Part shown: in pieces, positions 16,933 to 24,040 of the stretch
Layout: every line of letters begins with the position of its first letter
Numbering within the stretch: the first letter of the stretch is position 1
Assembly (NCBI RefSeq): GCF_003337415.1
Contig: NZ_QPJT01000006.1
Coordinates: 62,001 to 126,000 of the forward strand
Length of the DNA: 64,000 nucleotides
Reading direction: 5' to 3'
Source of the DNA: Anaerobacterium chartisolvens
GTDB taxonomy: Bacteria; Bacillota; Clostridia; Acetivibrionales; DSM-27016
Notes under the pieces: generated by a model
The model's input: only the letters and a program-made list of their open reading frames with translations
What the model was told of the DNA's origin: nothing
Databases searched by the model: none
Position numbers and translations under genes: made by a program

Positions 16933-17312
16933 TTTGCAAAGGTAAAATCCACTCTTTTAAGGCATAGCGTTGCGCCCTTCGGACACGAATTTATAAAAGA
17001 TTTTACCACAAAATAGACTATGGTTTCCACATTTATTCCACGGTCCTCTTGACAATGAGCCTCTGATGGCATATTATCAGGCATTTACCGGCACCACCCA
17101 TTCTGAACAAAGGAGTACTGCTCTGTAGCATGGATGATGCCTGACTCGACAGCCTAACATGCCATCCTACTCATTGTCAAGAGGCTTTCGCGGCATAAAA
17201 GCTACTTTAATAGCTTGCGTTTGCAAAGGTAAATTCCACATGGCCTACTTACTCAGATTTGTAAAGGTAAACTCCACCTGACTTAAAAAATGGGTGGAGT
17301 TTACTTTTTCAA
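16933..17312 (+). repeat. Decayed mobile-element ends in a gene-free region
   Basis: The motif TTTGCAAAGGTAAANTCCAC occurs as direct repeats at 16933-16952, 17220-17239 and 17258-17277, and inverted at 17294-17312. The last two form a hairpin (GTAAACTCCACC with GGTGGAGTTTAC) followed by TTTTT that may terminate transcription. Multiple copies of a short repeat at an end resemble IS21-type insertion-sequence termini, from memory only. No transposase gene remains. The gene-free stretch runs from 16866 to about 17355. Confidence 0.45.
17045..17184. repeat. 140-bp long-arm inverted repeat
   Basis: CCTCTTGACAATGAG (17045-17059) is exactly complementary to CTCATTGTCAAGAGG (17170-17184). Pairing continues inward with GATGGCAT against ATGCCATC and TCAGGCAT against ATGCCTGA, leaving a loop of about 50 bases. 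It lies inside the repeat-rich gap, so it may be a small non-autonomous element or a structured RNA. There is no coding capacity. Confidence 0.5.
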
Positions 17313-17355
17313 TTAAGGAAATGATTGGCCATATGTATGGACGAAAAAATTCATA

Positions 17356-17420
17356 TTGACATTTCATGGAATGAGGGATATAATATTTTTAGTATATTAG
17401 GAAAAACTAATATACTAAAA
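17356..17420 (+). promoter_or_regulatory. Promoter with 14-bp-arm palindromic operator for the ArsR-led redox operon
   Basis: TTGACA (17356-17361), a 17-bp spacer and TATAAT (17379-17384) form a consensus sigma-A promoter. Immediately downstream TTTTAGTATATTAG and CTAATATACTAAAA (17387-17400 and 17407-17420) form a perfect inverted repeat over the transcription start. That is where an ArsR/SmtB-type repressor binds, so the regulator at 17562 probably represses its own operon. Confidence 0.75.
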
Positions 17421-17561
17421 TGCATTACGGAATTGGGTTGAATTTATGTCTGAGGCTTGTATCTGTAAACCACATGAAATTATGGCGGTGCTGTATCCTG
17501 TGCAAAGAAAATGGTTGAGCATGTAGAAATAAACGCAGCCTATCAGATTGGAGAATTACTT

Positions 17562-17882
17562 ATGTCAAATATGGGAAATCAGCTTGTTTCGAATATTTTC
17601 AAGGCACTATCGCATCCGACGAGGCTTCAGATTATAAGGCTTTTAAAGGAAAAGCCGTTGTGCGTCTGTGAGATCCTGCCCCAACTGGAGTCGGAGCAGT
17701 CCAATACATCTCAGCACTTGTCGGTACTGAAAAACCAAGGCATTGTTGACAGTAAAAAAGACGGGCTTATGGTGATATATCGTATAAAAAGTCCTGAGGT
17801 GTACCAGATGATTGGTATTGCAGAAGGTATCATACTAAGGCAAATAGAGGAAACAAAGTCCTTATTGGAAAAGAATAAATAA
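17562..17882 (+). CDS. ArsR/SmtB-family metalloregulator
   Basis: The winged-helix repressor is 106 aa from the ATG at 17562, which has GGAGAA well spaced upstream. An in-frame ATG at 17511 lacks a ribosome site. The recognition region includes ALSHPTRLQIIRLL and, in the metal-sensing helix, PLCVCEILPQL, matching the ELCVCDL arsenic/antimony/metal box of ArsR. Metal or metalloid binding to the cysteines would release the operator palindrome at 17387-17420. It heads an operon with a permease, ferredoxin, thioredoxins and CcdA, so the inducer may be a thiol-reactive metalloid. Confidence 0.88.
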   Translation: MSNMGNQLVSNIFKALSHPTRLQIIRLLKEKPLCVCEILPQLESEQSNTSQHLSVLKNQGIVDSKKDGLMVIYRIKSPEVYQMIGIAEGIILRQIEETKSLLEKNK

Positions 17883-17897
17883 GCTGGAGATGATGTT

Positions 17898-18902
17898 TTG
17901 TTTGTATTTGAATGGTTGAATAATCAATTGCTTAAAATGGAGTGGCTTTATAATTTAATAAAGCTTCTTGTAGAAAACGTTTTTGGACTGAGTGTCCAGG
18001 AACAGTTAGGTGGAAGCATACACTTTTTTATTTATGACGTAATTAAAATATTTATATTGCTGTCAGTCCTGATATTTACGATTTCATATATTCAAAGCTT
18101 TTTTCCGCCTGAAAGAACCAGGAGGATATTAGGCAGATACAATGGGATTTCAGCAAATATATTAGGTGCTTTGCTGGGAACTGTCACGCCTTTTTGCTCC
18201 TGCTCCTCCATTCCATTGTTTATAGGCTTCACAAGTGCAGGTCTGCCGATAGGAGTTACATTTTCATTTTTAATATCCTCACCTCTTGTGGATTTGGCTT
18301 CTGTTCTTCTGCTGGCCAGCATCTTTAACTGGAAAATTGCAATATCATATGTAGTTGTAGGTATCATACTTGCGGTTATAGGAGGAACTATCATCAGCAA
18401 ATCAAAGCTTGAAAAGTATGTAGAGCCTTTTGTATTTAACAACAAGGTGTTTGAAGCAGCGCAAGAGGAACTGACAACGCGTGAAAGAATAGATTTTGCC
18501 AAAGAACAGGTTTTAAATATAATTAAAAAAGTATGGCTGTATATTCTAGTGGGAGTTGGAATCGGAGCAGGCATCCATAATTGGGTTCCTGAGTCAATAA
18601 TATCGGCAGTACTTGGCTTGGATAAATGGTATTCCGTTTTATTAGCAACAATTGTCGGCGTTCCCATGTATGCAGATATTTTTGGAACGCTTCCTATTGC
18701 CGAAGCCTTAGTTTCAAAGGGTGTAGGCATTGGTACGGTATTGGCCTTTATGATGGCCGTGACTGCGCTTTCACTTCCATCGATGATTATGCTCAAGAAA
18801 GTGGTTAAAACAAGGCTGCTGCTTATATTCGCAGGTATTGTTACTATAGGTATTATTTTGATTGGATACATCTTTAACGCATTTGGGTATCTTATAATTT
18901 AA
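17898..18902 (+). CDS. Permease of the ArsP/YraQ (DUF318) family
   Basis: The 334-aa membrane protein has about eight predicted helices in two halves separated by a cytoplasmic loop (about 175-210). The family signature GTVTPFCSCSSIPLFIG holds the conserved cysteine pair implicated in organoarsenical export by ArsP; the second half carries VGVPMYADIFGTLPIAEAL. It starts with TTG at 17898 after GGAG. Its position between an ArsR-type regulator and a redox relay supports export of trivalent methylarsenicals or a similar thiol-bound compound, but YraQ homologues of unknown function also exist. Confidence 0.8.
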   Translation: MFVFEWLNNQLLKMEWLYNLIKLLVENVFGLSVQEQLGGSIHFFIYDVIKIFILLSVLIFTISYIQSFFPPERTRRILGRYNGISANILGALLGTVTPFCSCSSIPLFIGFTSAGLPIGVTFSFLISSPLVDLASVLLLASIFNWKIAISYVVVGIILAVIGGTIISKSKLEKYVEPFVFNNKVFEAAQEELTTRERIDFAKEQVLNIIKKVWLYILVGVGIGAGIHNWVPESIISAVLGLDKWYSVLLATIVGVPMYADIFGTLPIAEALVSKGVGIGTVLAFMMAVTALSLPSMIMLKKVVKTRLLLIFAGIVTIGIILIGYIFNAFGYLII

Positions 18903-18948
18903 GATAAATGGCTTTTAGAATTATAATACACTTAAGGGGGTCAGTTTT

Positions 18949-19209
18949 ATGTCAAAAATCTGGTATCCTGTTATTGACTACGAGAAATGCATTGAGTGTG
19001 GTGCATGTACAGAAAAATGCAAGCATGGGGTATACGATCTAAAGAAAGCTCCTGTTCCAGTTGTGGTTATGCCGGAAGGATGCATTCAAGGATGTCATGG
19101 GTGCGGAAATCTTTGTCCGTCAGAAGCAATAAGCTATGTGGGTGAGGCAAGACAAGGAAGTGAAAGCTGTGGCTGCTCATGTGGAGATGAGAACGGAGGG
19201 TGCTGTTAA
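18949..19209 (+). CDS. Small two-cluster ferredoxin-like protein with Cys-rich tail
   Basis: The 86-aa protein has C14-x2-C17-x2-C20-x3-C24, a typical 4Fe-4S motif, a second set C45-x3-C49-x2-C52-x3-C56, and a C-terminal tail rich in cysteine (SCGCSCGD and GGCC). It probably transfers electrons in the cytoplasm, or binds metal with the tail. GGGGG at 18936-18940 precedes the ATG. Its last base overlaps the start of the thioredoxin gene, indicating coupling. The C-terminal cysteines could also be a metalloid-binding extension. Confidence 0.75.
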   Translation: MSKIWYPVIDYEKCIECGACTEKCKHGVYDLKKAPVPVVVMPEGCIQGCHGCGNLCPSEAISYVGEARQGSESCGCSCGDENGGCC

Positions 19210-19754
19210 TGAATGACAAAAATGATTCTAAGTCTAAAAAAGGGATGGCTGTTAAAATTATCATACCTGTTATAATTTTGAGTGTTTTAGTTGGAATGTG
19301 GATTGTGAAGAATACCAAAAAAGAAAGCATCGGCCCGGCCGGAACCGACAGCCCTGACTTTGCGCTTCATGTTACAGAGGAAATTGATCTTGAAAAGCTT
19401 AAGTCATATGGTATTCCTATTGTCATAGACTTCGGAGCCGATTCTTGTATTCCATGCAAAGAAATGGCGCCGGTATTAAAAGAATTGAACAATGAGCTGC
19501 AGGGAAAAGCTATTGTAAAATTTGTTGATGTATGGAAGTATCAGCAGCTTGCAGAAGGGTATCCTGTAAGTGTAATACCTACACAGATTTTTATTGATGC
19601 AGACGGCAATCCATATAAGCCTGAAGACCCGGAAGCCAAGCAAATGAAAATGTACTCATCACGAGATAATGGCGAACATGTTTTCACAGCACATGAAGGC
19701 GGAATGACAAAAGAGCAAATATTAGATGCTCTTAAGGAAATGGGGTTGAAATAA
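19209..19754 (+). CDS. Membrane-anchored thioredoxin-fold protein (CIPC)
   Basis: The 181-aa protein has an N-terminal signal anchor (about 14-33) that places a thioredoxin domain outside the membrane. The active site is C80-I-P-C83, with the cis-proline loop VIPTQ, which is the TlpA/thioredoxin layout. The ATG at 19209 is chosen because GGAGGG lies seven bases upstream; a GTG nine bases earlier is in frame but overlaps that site. It overlaps the ferredoxin stop and the ccdA start. CcdA, encoded next, would supply electrons. It has a longer paralogue at 20498-21400. Confidence 0.88.
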   Translation: MNDKNDSKSKKGMAVKIIIPVIILSVLVGMWIVKNTKKESIGPAGTDSPDFALHVTEEIDLEKLKSYGIPIVIDFGADSCIPCKEMAPVLKELNNELQGKAIVKFVDVWKYQQLAEGYPVSVIPTQIFIDADGNPYKPEDPEAKQMKMYSSRDNGEHVFTAHEGGMTKEQILDALKEMGLK

Positions 19755-20455
19755 TGGATGCCGTTATAAATCAATGGCTTGAATCTCTTTCGGGCTCTAT
19801 TTCCGCAAACATTTGGCTTGCACCGATTTTAGCGTTGATTGCAGGGATACTTACATCTGTTACTCCATGTGCGCTTACAAGTGTGCCGCTTATCATAGGC
19901 TATGTAGGAGGTACGGGGCAACGGGATACTAAAAGAGCATTTTGGCTGTCAGTTGTGTTTTCTATAGGCATGGCTGTCACATTTACCATTTTAGGCACAG
20001 CGGCTTCCATTCTTGGGAGGCTTATGCAAGGAACAGGCTCATGGTGGTATATACTTCTTGGCATACTTATGCTATTAATGGCACTTCAAACATGGGAGGT
20101 GTATAACTTTATCCCGTCTTCCTATGCCATTAGTAAAAATACTAAACGGGGTTTTGTAGGAGCATTTATTGCCGGAGTCTTGGGAGGACTTTTCTCTTCC
20201 CCTTGTGCAACACCTGTTTTAGTTGTTTTACTTGCAATGGTTGCAAAGGAAGGAAACCTGCTGTGGGGAATACTGCTTTTGCTGTTATATTCTATAGGAC
20301 ATAGTTTCTTGGTAATGATTGCCGGAACATCCGTAGGCTTTGTGCATAAGCTGTCATCAAGTGAGAAGTATGGCGGTGCAAGTAAAGTACTGAAAATTGT
20401 AATGGGCTCACTTATTATGCTGATAGCCCTATATATGTTTTATTTAGGTTTTTAA
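19754..20455 (+). CDS. ccdA: Cytochrome c biogenesis/DsbD-type transmembrane thiol transporter CcdA
   Basis: The 233-aa protein has six predicted transmembrane helices and the two family motifs, each with one redox cysteine: SVTPCALTSVPLIIG in helix 1 and FSSPCATPVLVVLL in helix 4. It moves reducing equivalents from cytoplasmic thioredoxin to outward-facing thioredoxins. The partners are evidently the flanking membrane-anchored CIPC proteins. Its ATG overlaps the stop of the upstream thioredoxin gene by one base. No cytochrome c genes are nearby, so the role is disulfide reduction on the outer face. Confidence 0.92.
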   Translation: MDAVINQWLESLSGSISANIWLAPILALIAGILTSVTPCALTSVPLIIGYVGGTGQRDTKRAFWLSVVFSIGMAVTFTILGTAASILGRLMQGTGSWWYILLGILMLLMALQTWEVYNFIPSSYAISKNTKRGFVGAFIAGVLGGLFSSPCATPVLVVLLAMVAKEGNLLWGILLLLLYSIGHSFLVMIAGTSVGFVHKLSSSEKYGGASKVLKIVMGSLIMLIALYMFYLGF

Positions 20456-20497
20456 AATGATATTGTTCATTCGGAAAAAATATGGAGGATACTACCG

Positions 20498-21400
20498 ATG
20501 GATAACGAGAATAACACGAAATTTAAAAAAGGTTTGGCTGTAAAAATTATTATGCCTGTTGTGCTTATATGTGTTGTAGTAGGTATATGGGTTGTAAAGA
20601 ACGAACAAAAAAATACTGACCCAGTCGAGACTGATAAATTGAGTGTGCTTGAGTCCCAAAACCACAGTGTTAATTTGGAGGATAAACCAACAGATGTTGA
20701 GTCCCAAAGCACTAGTGTGGGTTCCACAGATAAATCAAGCATGGATGAGTCTGAAACCCATAGTGCTGTTTCAACAGATAAACCAGCTACGGTTGAGTCT
20801 CAAGACTCTGGTGTTACTTCTACAGAAAAACCAAGCGTGGTTAAGTCTGAAAAACCTAGTGCTGCTCCAACGGACAAACCAATTGAGGTTAAGTCCGAAA
20901 AGCCTAGTGCTGCTCCAACGGACAAACCAATTGAGGTTGAGTCTGAAAAGACTAGTGCTGATCTAACGGACAAACCGAGTACGGTTAATCCTGACAATGT
21001 TGACTTTGACCTTCATGTGACTGAAAAGATTGACCTTGAAAAACTTAAATCATATGGACTTCCGATTGTAATAGATTTTGGAGCAGATTCTTGTATCCCA
21101 TGCAAGCAAATGGCTCCGGTATTGGAAGACTTAAATGCTGAGTTAAAAGGGAAAGCTATTATCAAGTTCGTTGATGTATGGAAGTATAGGGATTTAGCTG
21201 AAGGTTACCCTATAAGTTTGATACCTACGCAAATTTTTATTGATGCTAATGGTAACCCATTTAAACCTAAAGACCCACAAACCATGCAAATGAGGCTGTA
21301 TTCAACAAGGGATACTAACGAACATGTTTTTACTGCTCATGAAGGTGGAATGACAAAAGAACAATTGGTAAGTGCGTTGGAAGAAATGGGATTAGAATGA
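20498..21400 (+). CDS. Membrane-anchored thioredoxin-fold protein with repetitive linker
   Basis: The 300-aa paralogue of 19209-19754 has nearly the same signal anchor (KFKKGLAVKIIMPVV) and the same thioredoxin domain with C199-I-P-C202 and LIPTQ. Between them an extra stretch of about 120 residues (45-165) consists of degenerate Ser/Thr/Pro/Lys/Glu units such as SEKPSAAPTDKPIEVK, two of which are almost identical at DNA level. This low-complexity spacer probably lets the domain reach through the wall. GGAGGATACTACCG precedes the ATG. It arose by duplication around ccdA. Confidence 0.88.
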   Translation: MDNENNTKFKKGLAVKIIMPVVLICVVVGIWVVKNEQKNTDPVETDKLSVLESQNHSVNLEDKPTDVESQSTSVGSTDKSSMDESETHSAVSTDKPATVESQDSGVTSTEKPSVVKSEKPSAAPTDKPIEVKSEKPSAAPTDKPIEVESEKTSADLTDKPSTVNPDNVDFDLHVTEKIDLEKLKSYGLPIVIDFGADSCIPCKQMAPVLEDLNAELKGKAIIKFVDVWKYRDLAEGYPISLIPTQIFIDANGNPFKPKDPQTMQMRLYSTRDTNEHVFTAHEGGMTKEQLVSALEEMGLE

Positions 21401-21524
21401 TCGATACTGTTATATAGTTAAGTATGTAAAATACATAGGATTCTTATGGCTATATTTATTATGCCAATTTGCGTGTTATAAGTTCTATTTAGGATTATAA
21501 AATAAAGTTAAGGAGAGATTTGTT

Positions 21525-21764
21525 ATGGTAATAAAGATTTTAGGCTCTGGATGCAAAAATTGTGTGACATTAAAGGAAAATACCGAAACAGCATTAAAAG
21601 AGGCAGGCATTGAGGCGGAGATTGTAAAGGTTACTGATTTTAAGGACATTATGGCCTATGGTGTAATGTCAACTCCCGCTCTCGTAATTGATGAGAAGGT
21701 TGTTTCCTTCGGAAAGGTTTTAAAGCCCAAGGATATTGTTAAGATACTCCAAACCTTGAAGTAA
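21525..21764 (+). CDS. Small thioredoxin/glutaredoxin-like redox protein (CKNC)
   Basis: The 79-aa single-domain protein has active site GCKNC (residues 9-13) and the MSTPALVIDEKV loop with cis-proline. This matches the small 'redox-active disulfide protein 2' family of archaeal and clostridial thioredoxin-like proteins. It is cytoplasmic, with no signal. Its place behind CcdA suggests it is the cytoplasmic electron donor of the relay, or it may deliver electrons to an arsenate or metal reductase. AAGGAGAG gives a good ribosome site. Confidence 0.85.
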   Translation: MVIKILGSGCKNCVTLKENTETALKEAGIEAEIVKVTDFKDIMAYGVMSTPALVIDEKVVSFGKVLKPKDIVKILQTLK

Positions 21765-21861
21765 AGACTGTAAAGGCAAGGGCAAAGGAAATGGCACTCC
21801 GCTGAGTGCAGAACTGCTTTTGAAAAATATGTTTATAAGTATATAACGGGCGGTGAAGTAA

Positions 21862-22698
21862 TTGATAAGACTTAAGGTCCTTGCAGAGAACCGTGCAAAA
21901 AAGAGAGGGATACTTGGCGAACATGGACTCTCGTTATTAGTTGAGACTGATAACTTTAAAGTGTTGTTTGATGCAGGACAAACAGATGTATTTTCTTTGA
22001 ATGCCGATATGGAGAGTATAGATTTGTCGCTGGCCGATGCTCTTGTTATCAGTCACGGACATTACGATCATACAGGAGGTGTTCCTGAGTTTTGCATGAT
22101 TAATCACAAAGCGCCGATATATATTCACCCTGACGCTTTTTGTGAAAGATACAACGCAGTGCAAGGCAAGCCTGCAGGCAATTGCATTGGAATACCATGG
22201 AGCTGTCAGGATAGGGATATGTTTAAAAACAGGTTGGTTTATGTAAAAGAGCCTGTCAGAATACACAAAGACATATTACTATCAGGAGAGATCCCTCAAA
22301 GCCAAGACAGGCAATCCTTAAATTTTATAAAAAGAAATATTTCAGGCGGCTATGAAGCCGATATGGTTACCGACGAGCAGTTTATGATTGTAAATGGAAG
22401 TGAAGGAATATTTATATTTGTTGGATGCAGTCATCCTGGAGTACTAAACTGTGTTGCATACGCAAAATATCTTTTCCCTGATACTAATATTTGCGGATTA
22501 ATTGGAGGAATGCATATTGAAAAGTATAACACCGATCAGCTTGATGAGATTGTGGCCGGACTTAAATCAGCAGGCATAGAAAAAATTGCTCCAATGCATT
22601 GCTCGGGAGTCCTTTCAAGCTGTTTCTTAAAAAGCAAGTTTGGTGACAGTTGCTTTTTACTCAATTCCGGAGATGAGCTCATTCTTGAAAAGAAATAA
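21862..22698 (+). CDS. Metallo-beta-lactamase-fold hydrolase (RFAP-synthase-like)
   Basis: The 278-aa soluble protein carries the metal motif H65-x-H67-x-D69-H70 in SHGHYDHTGG, a later VGCSHPGVLN and GLIGGMHIEKY, and a C-terminal MHCSG. This layout fits the MBL subgroup often annotated as 7,8-dihydropterin-6-yl-methyl-4-aminobenzene 5'-phosphate synthase, which is common next to DUF134/NifX/Mrp genes in anaerobes. The true substrate is unknown. The start is TTG at 21862 after GGTGAAG. It closes the redox block and precedes the DUF134 promoter. Confidence 0.8.
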   Translation: MIRLKVLAENRAKKRGILGEHGLSLLVETDNFKVLFDAGQTDVFSLNADMESIDLSLADALVISHGHYDHTGGVPEFCMINHKAPIYIHPDAFCERYNAVQGKPAGNCIGIPWSCQDRDMFKNRLVYVKEPVRIHKDILLSGEIPQSQDRQSLNFIKRNISGGYEADMVTDEQFMIVNGSEGIFIFVGCSHPGVLNCVAYAKYLFPDTNICGLIGGMHIEKYNTDQLDEIVAGLKSAGIEKIAPMHCSGVLSSCFLKSKFGDSCFLLNSGDELILEKK

Positions 22699-22705
22699 AA
22701 ACATA

Positions 22706-22763
22706 TTGACAAAAAAATTGACGGGGTGTAATATTATTATGTGCATATGCACATAATAATATT
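22706..22763 (+). promoter_or_regulatory. Promoter with perfect 34-bp palindrome before the DUF134 gene
   Basis: TTGACA (22706-22711) and a -10-like TAATAT (22729-22734), 17 bp apart, are followed by a perfect palindrome whose half is AATATTATTATGTGCAT (22730-22746, mirrored to 22763). It begins inside the -10, so binding would repress. Its right end flows into the ribosome site TTGAGGTGAG. A related half-site (GCATAATATTATTGAGGTG) lies before the MerR gene at 23548, suggesting common control. Confidence 0.75.
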
Positions 22764-22774
22764 GAGGTGAGAAA

Positions 22775-23113
22775 ATGCCAAGGCCAAGAAAATGCAGAAG
22801 GGTTGGTTTTATACCCGACAATCAAATGTTTTATCCGCACCTTCGTAATGCTGAGGAAATAGTGTTAAGCATAGAGGAAGTCGAAGCCATACGGCTCTCT
22901 GATCTTGAAGCTATGGAGCAGGAAACTTGCGCTATAAGTATGCAGGTTTCGAGAGGGACCTTTCAAAGAATTATAAATGCTGCCAGACAAAAGCTTGCGG
23001 ATGCCCTTGTCAATGGAAAGACCATTCGTATTGAGGGCGGCAGTTATGAGGTTTCAGGACATCATGGAGGGGGCCATGGAAGATGCGGACGGTTTCGCGG
23101 TGGAAAAGAATAA
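22775..23113 (+). CDS. DUF134 family putative DNA-binding protein
   Basis: The 112-aa protein begins with the family signature MPRPRKCRRVGF, and a sigma-70-region-4-like helix-turn-helix lies at about 36-75 (EEVEAIRLSDLEAMEQETCA, then VSRGTFQRIINAARQKLADAL). The C-terminus is His/Gly-rich (HHGGGHGRCGRFRGG) and may bind metal. DUF134 proteins are linked in genomes with NifX-like and Mrp/MinD proteins, as here. The 34-bp palindrome directly upstream suggests autoregulation. The direct role is unproven. Confidence 0.85.
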   Translation: MPRPRKCRRVGFIPDNQMFYPHLRNAEEIVLSIEEVEAIRLSDLEAMEQETCAISMQVSRGTFQRIINAARQKLADALVNGKTIRIEGGSYEVSGHHGGGHGRCGRFRGGKE

Positions 23114-23173
23114 AGCTGATCTTGGATTTTACACCTGTATGCATCTTAAAAAAAGAATTGGAGGTAATCAGAA

Positions 23174-23446
23174 ATGAGAGGACAAAGAATAAGAGGACAG
23201 AGTATTAGGGGACAGGGCTTTGGCGGACATGCAAACTGTCAGGGCTATGGGGCAGGGAATCCGCTTCCGTATTGCAGACATAATCCTTTATTACCGTCTA
23301 GGAGAGCAATGGCTATGGCGGGAATGGGGAATACAACAATTAATGGCATAAACGAAACTGAGTATTTAAAAAGCACGGCAGTCTGGCTCAATTCGCAGTT
23401 GGAGGCAGTAAATAAGAGAATATCTGACTTGAATTATCGGGAATAG
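23174..23446 (+). CDS. Small Gly/Arg-rich protein, DUF5320-like
   Basis: The 90-aa protein starts with repeats of RGQ-S/R-I (residues 2-16), then GFGGHANCQGYGAG and a C-terminal amphipathic or coiled-coil segment (about 62-90, LKSTAVWLNSQLEAVNKRI). This arrangement resembles the small DUF5320 proteins that accompany NifX/MinD clusters in anaerobes. The assignment rests on overall shape and context. It has a GGAGG ribosome site. Function unknown; a scaffold or metal-binding role is conceivable. Confidence 0.6.
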   Translation: MRGQRIRGQSIRGQGFGGHANCQGYGAGNPLPYCRHNPLLPSRRAMAMAGMGNTTINGINETEYLKSTAVWLNSQLEAVNKRISDLNYRE

Positions 23447-23463
23447 GCTTTTCTCTGACATCA

Positions 23464-23543
23464 ACCTCAATAATATTATTGAAATATATTAAAAATAAAT
23501 ATATAATATTTAGGGATATATGCATAATATTATTGAGGTGGAG
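23464..23543 (+). promoter_or_regulatory. AT-rich promoter/operator region of the MerR gene
   Basis: AATAATATTATT (around 23469-23480) is a short palindrome. A TATAATATTT -10-like element and the sequence GCATAATATTATTGAGGTG follow immediately before the GTG start. The last element matches the right half of the 34-bp palindrome at 22730-22763 apart from a few bases, so one regulator may bind both. Confidence 0.45.
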
Positions 23544-23547
23544 AACA

Positions 23548-23973
23548 GTGGTGGAATACATGTTTGATGAAGACAAAGGCTTGTATACCATAGGCACAGT
23601 AGCGGGATTGATAGGGGAGCATCCTGAAACGTTGAGGGTGTGGGAGAGGAATGGCCTTTTGCGCCCTGACAGAGAAGGTTACCAGAGGAAATACTCCAAT
23701 AATGATGTTAAAAGGCTTAAATTTATAAAATACCTCATGCATGAAAAAGGCTTGAACATTGCCGGGGTAAAGCATTTAACCTCAATGTATTCCTGCTGGT
23801 ATAAGCGGAACTGCAAGGGCGGAGCAGCACAGAACAGCCCTATTGCTGTAAATGAATCAAAGCCTTGCTGGAAGCTTGAAGGAACCTATTGCCTTGTTGC
23901 AAGTGATAAGGCTGAAATGTGCAATACCTGTGACATGATTAAAAAGTGTACAGGCTGCACAGGCTGCAAATAA
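23548..23973 (+). CDS. MerR-family regulator with C-terminal cysteine cluster
   Basis: The 141-aa protein starts with GTG at 23548, with GAGGTG seven bases upstream; ATG 23560 is an alternative start. An N-terminal MerR helix-turn-helix (LYTIGTVAGLIGEHPETLRVWERNG, quoted in part, residues about 11-35; RKYSNNDVKRLKFI follows) resembles the HspR/MerR_1 subgroup. The C-terminus carries CWYKRNC and CNTCDMIKKCTGCTGC, with nine cysteines in total, enough for an Fe-S cluster or metal site. It therefore looks like a redox- or Fe-S-sensing regulator of the surrounding genes. There is no coiled-coil dimer helix of full length. Confidence 0.75.
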   Translation: MVEYMFDEDKGLYTIGTVAGLIGEHPETLRVWERNGLLRPDREGYQRKYSNNDVKRLKFIKYLMHEKGLNIAGVKHLTSMYSCWYKRNCKGGAAQNSPIAVNESKPCWKLEGTYCLVASDKAEMCNTCDMIKKCTGCTGCK

Positions 23974-24040
23974 AAATTTAGTTTAAACATCAATAATTTC
24001 ATTGAATAACATTCAAATAAAACAATTAGGAGATGAAGAT

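Noticed and set aside
18092-18871. Long minus-strand open frame (259 codons) inside the ArsP/YraQ permease gene
   Set aside because: It lies fully inside a clearly coding membrane-protein gene, its protein resembles no family, and it has no ribosome site. It is a shadow of the permease codons.
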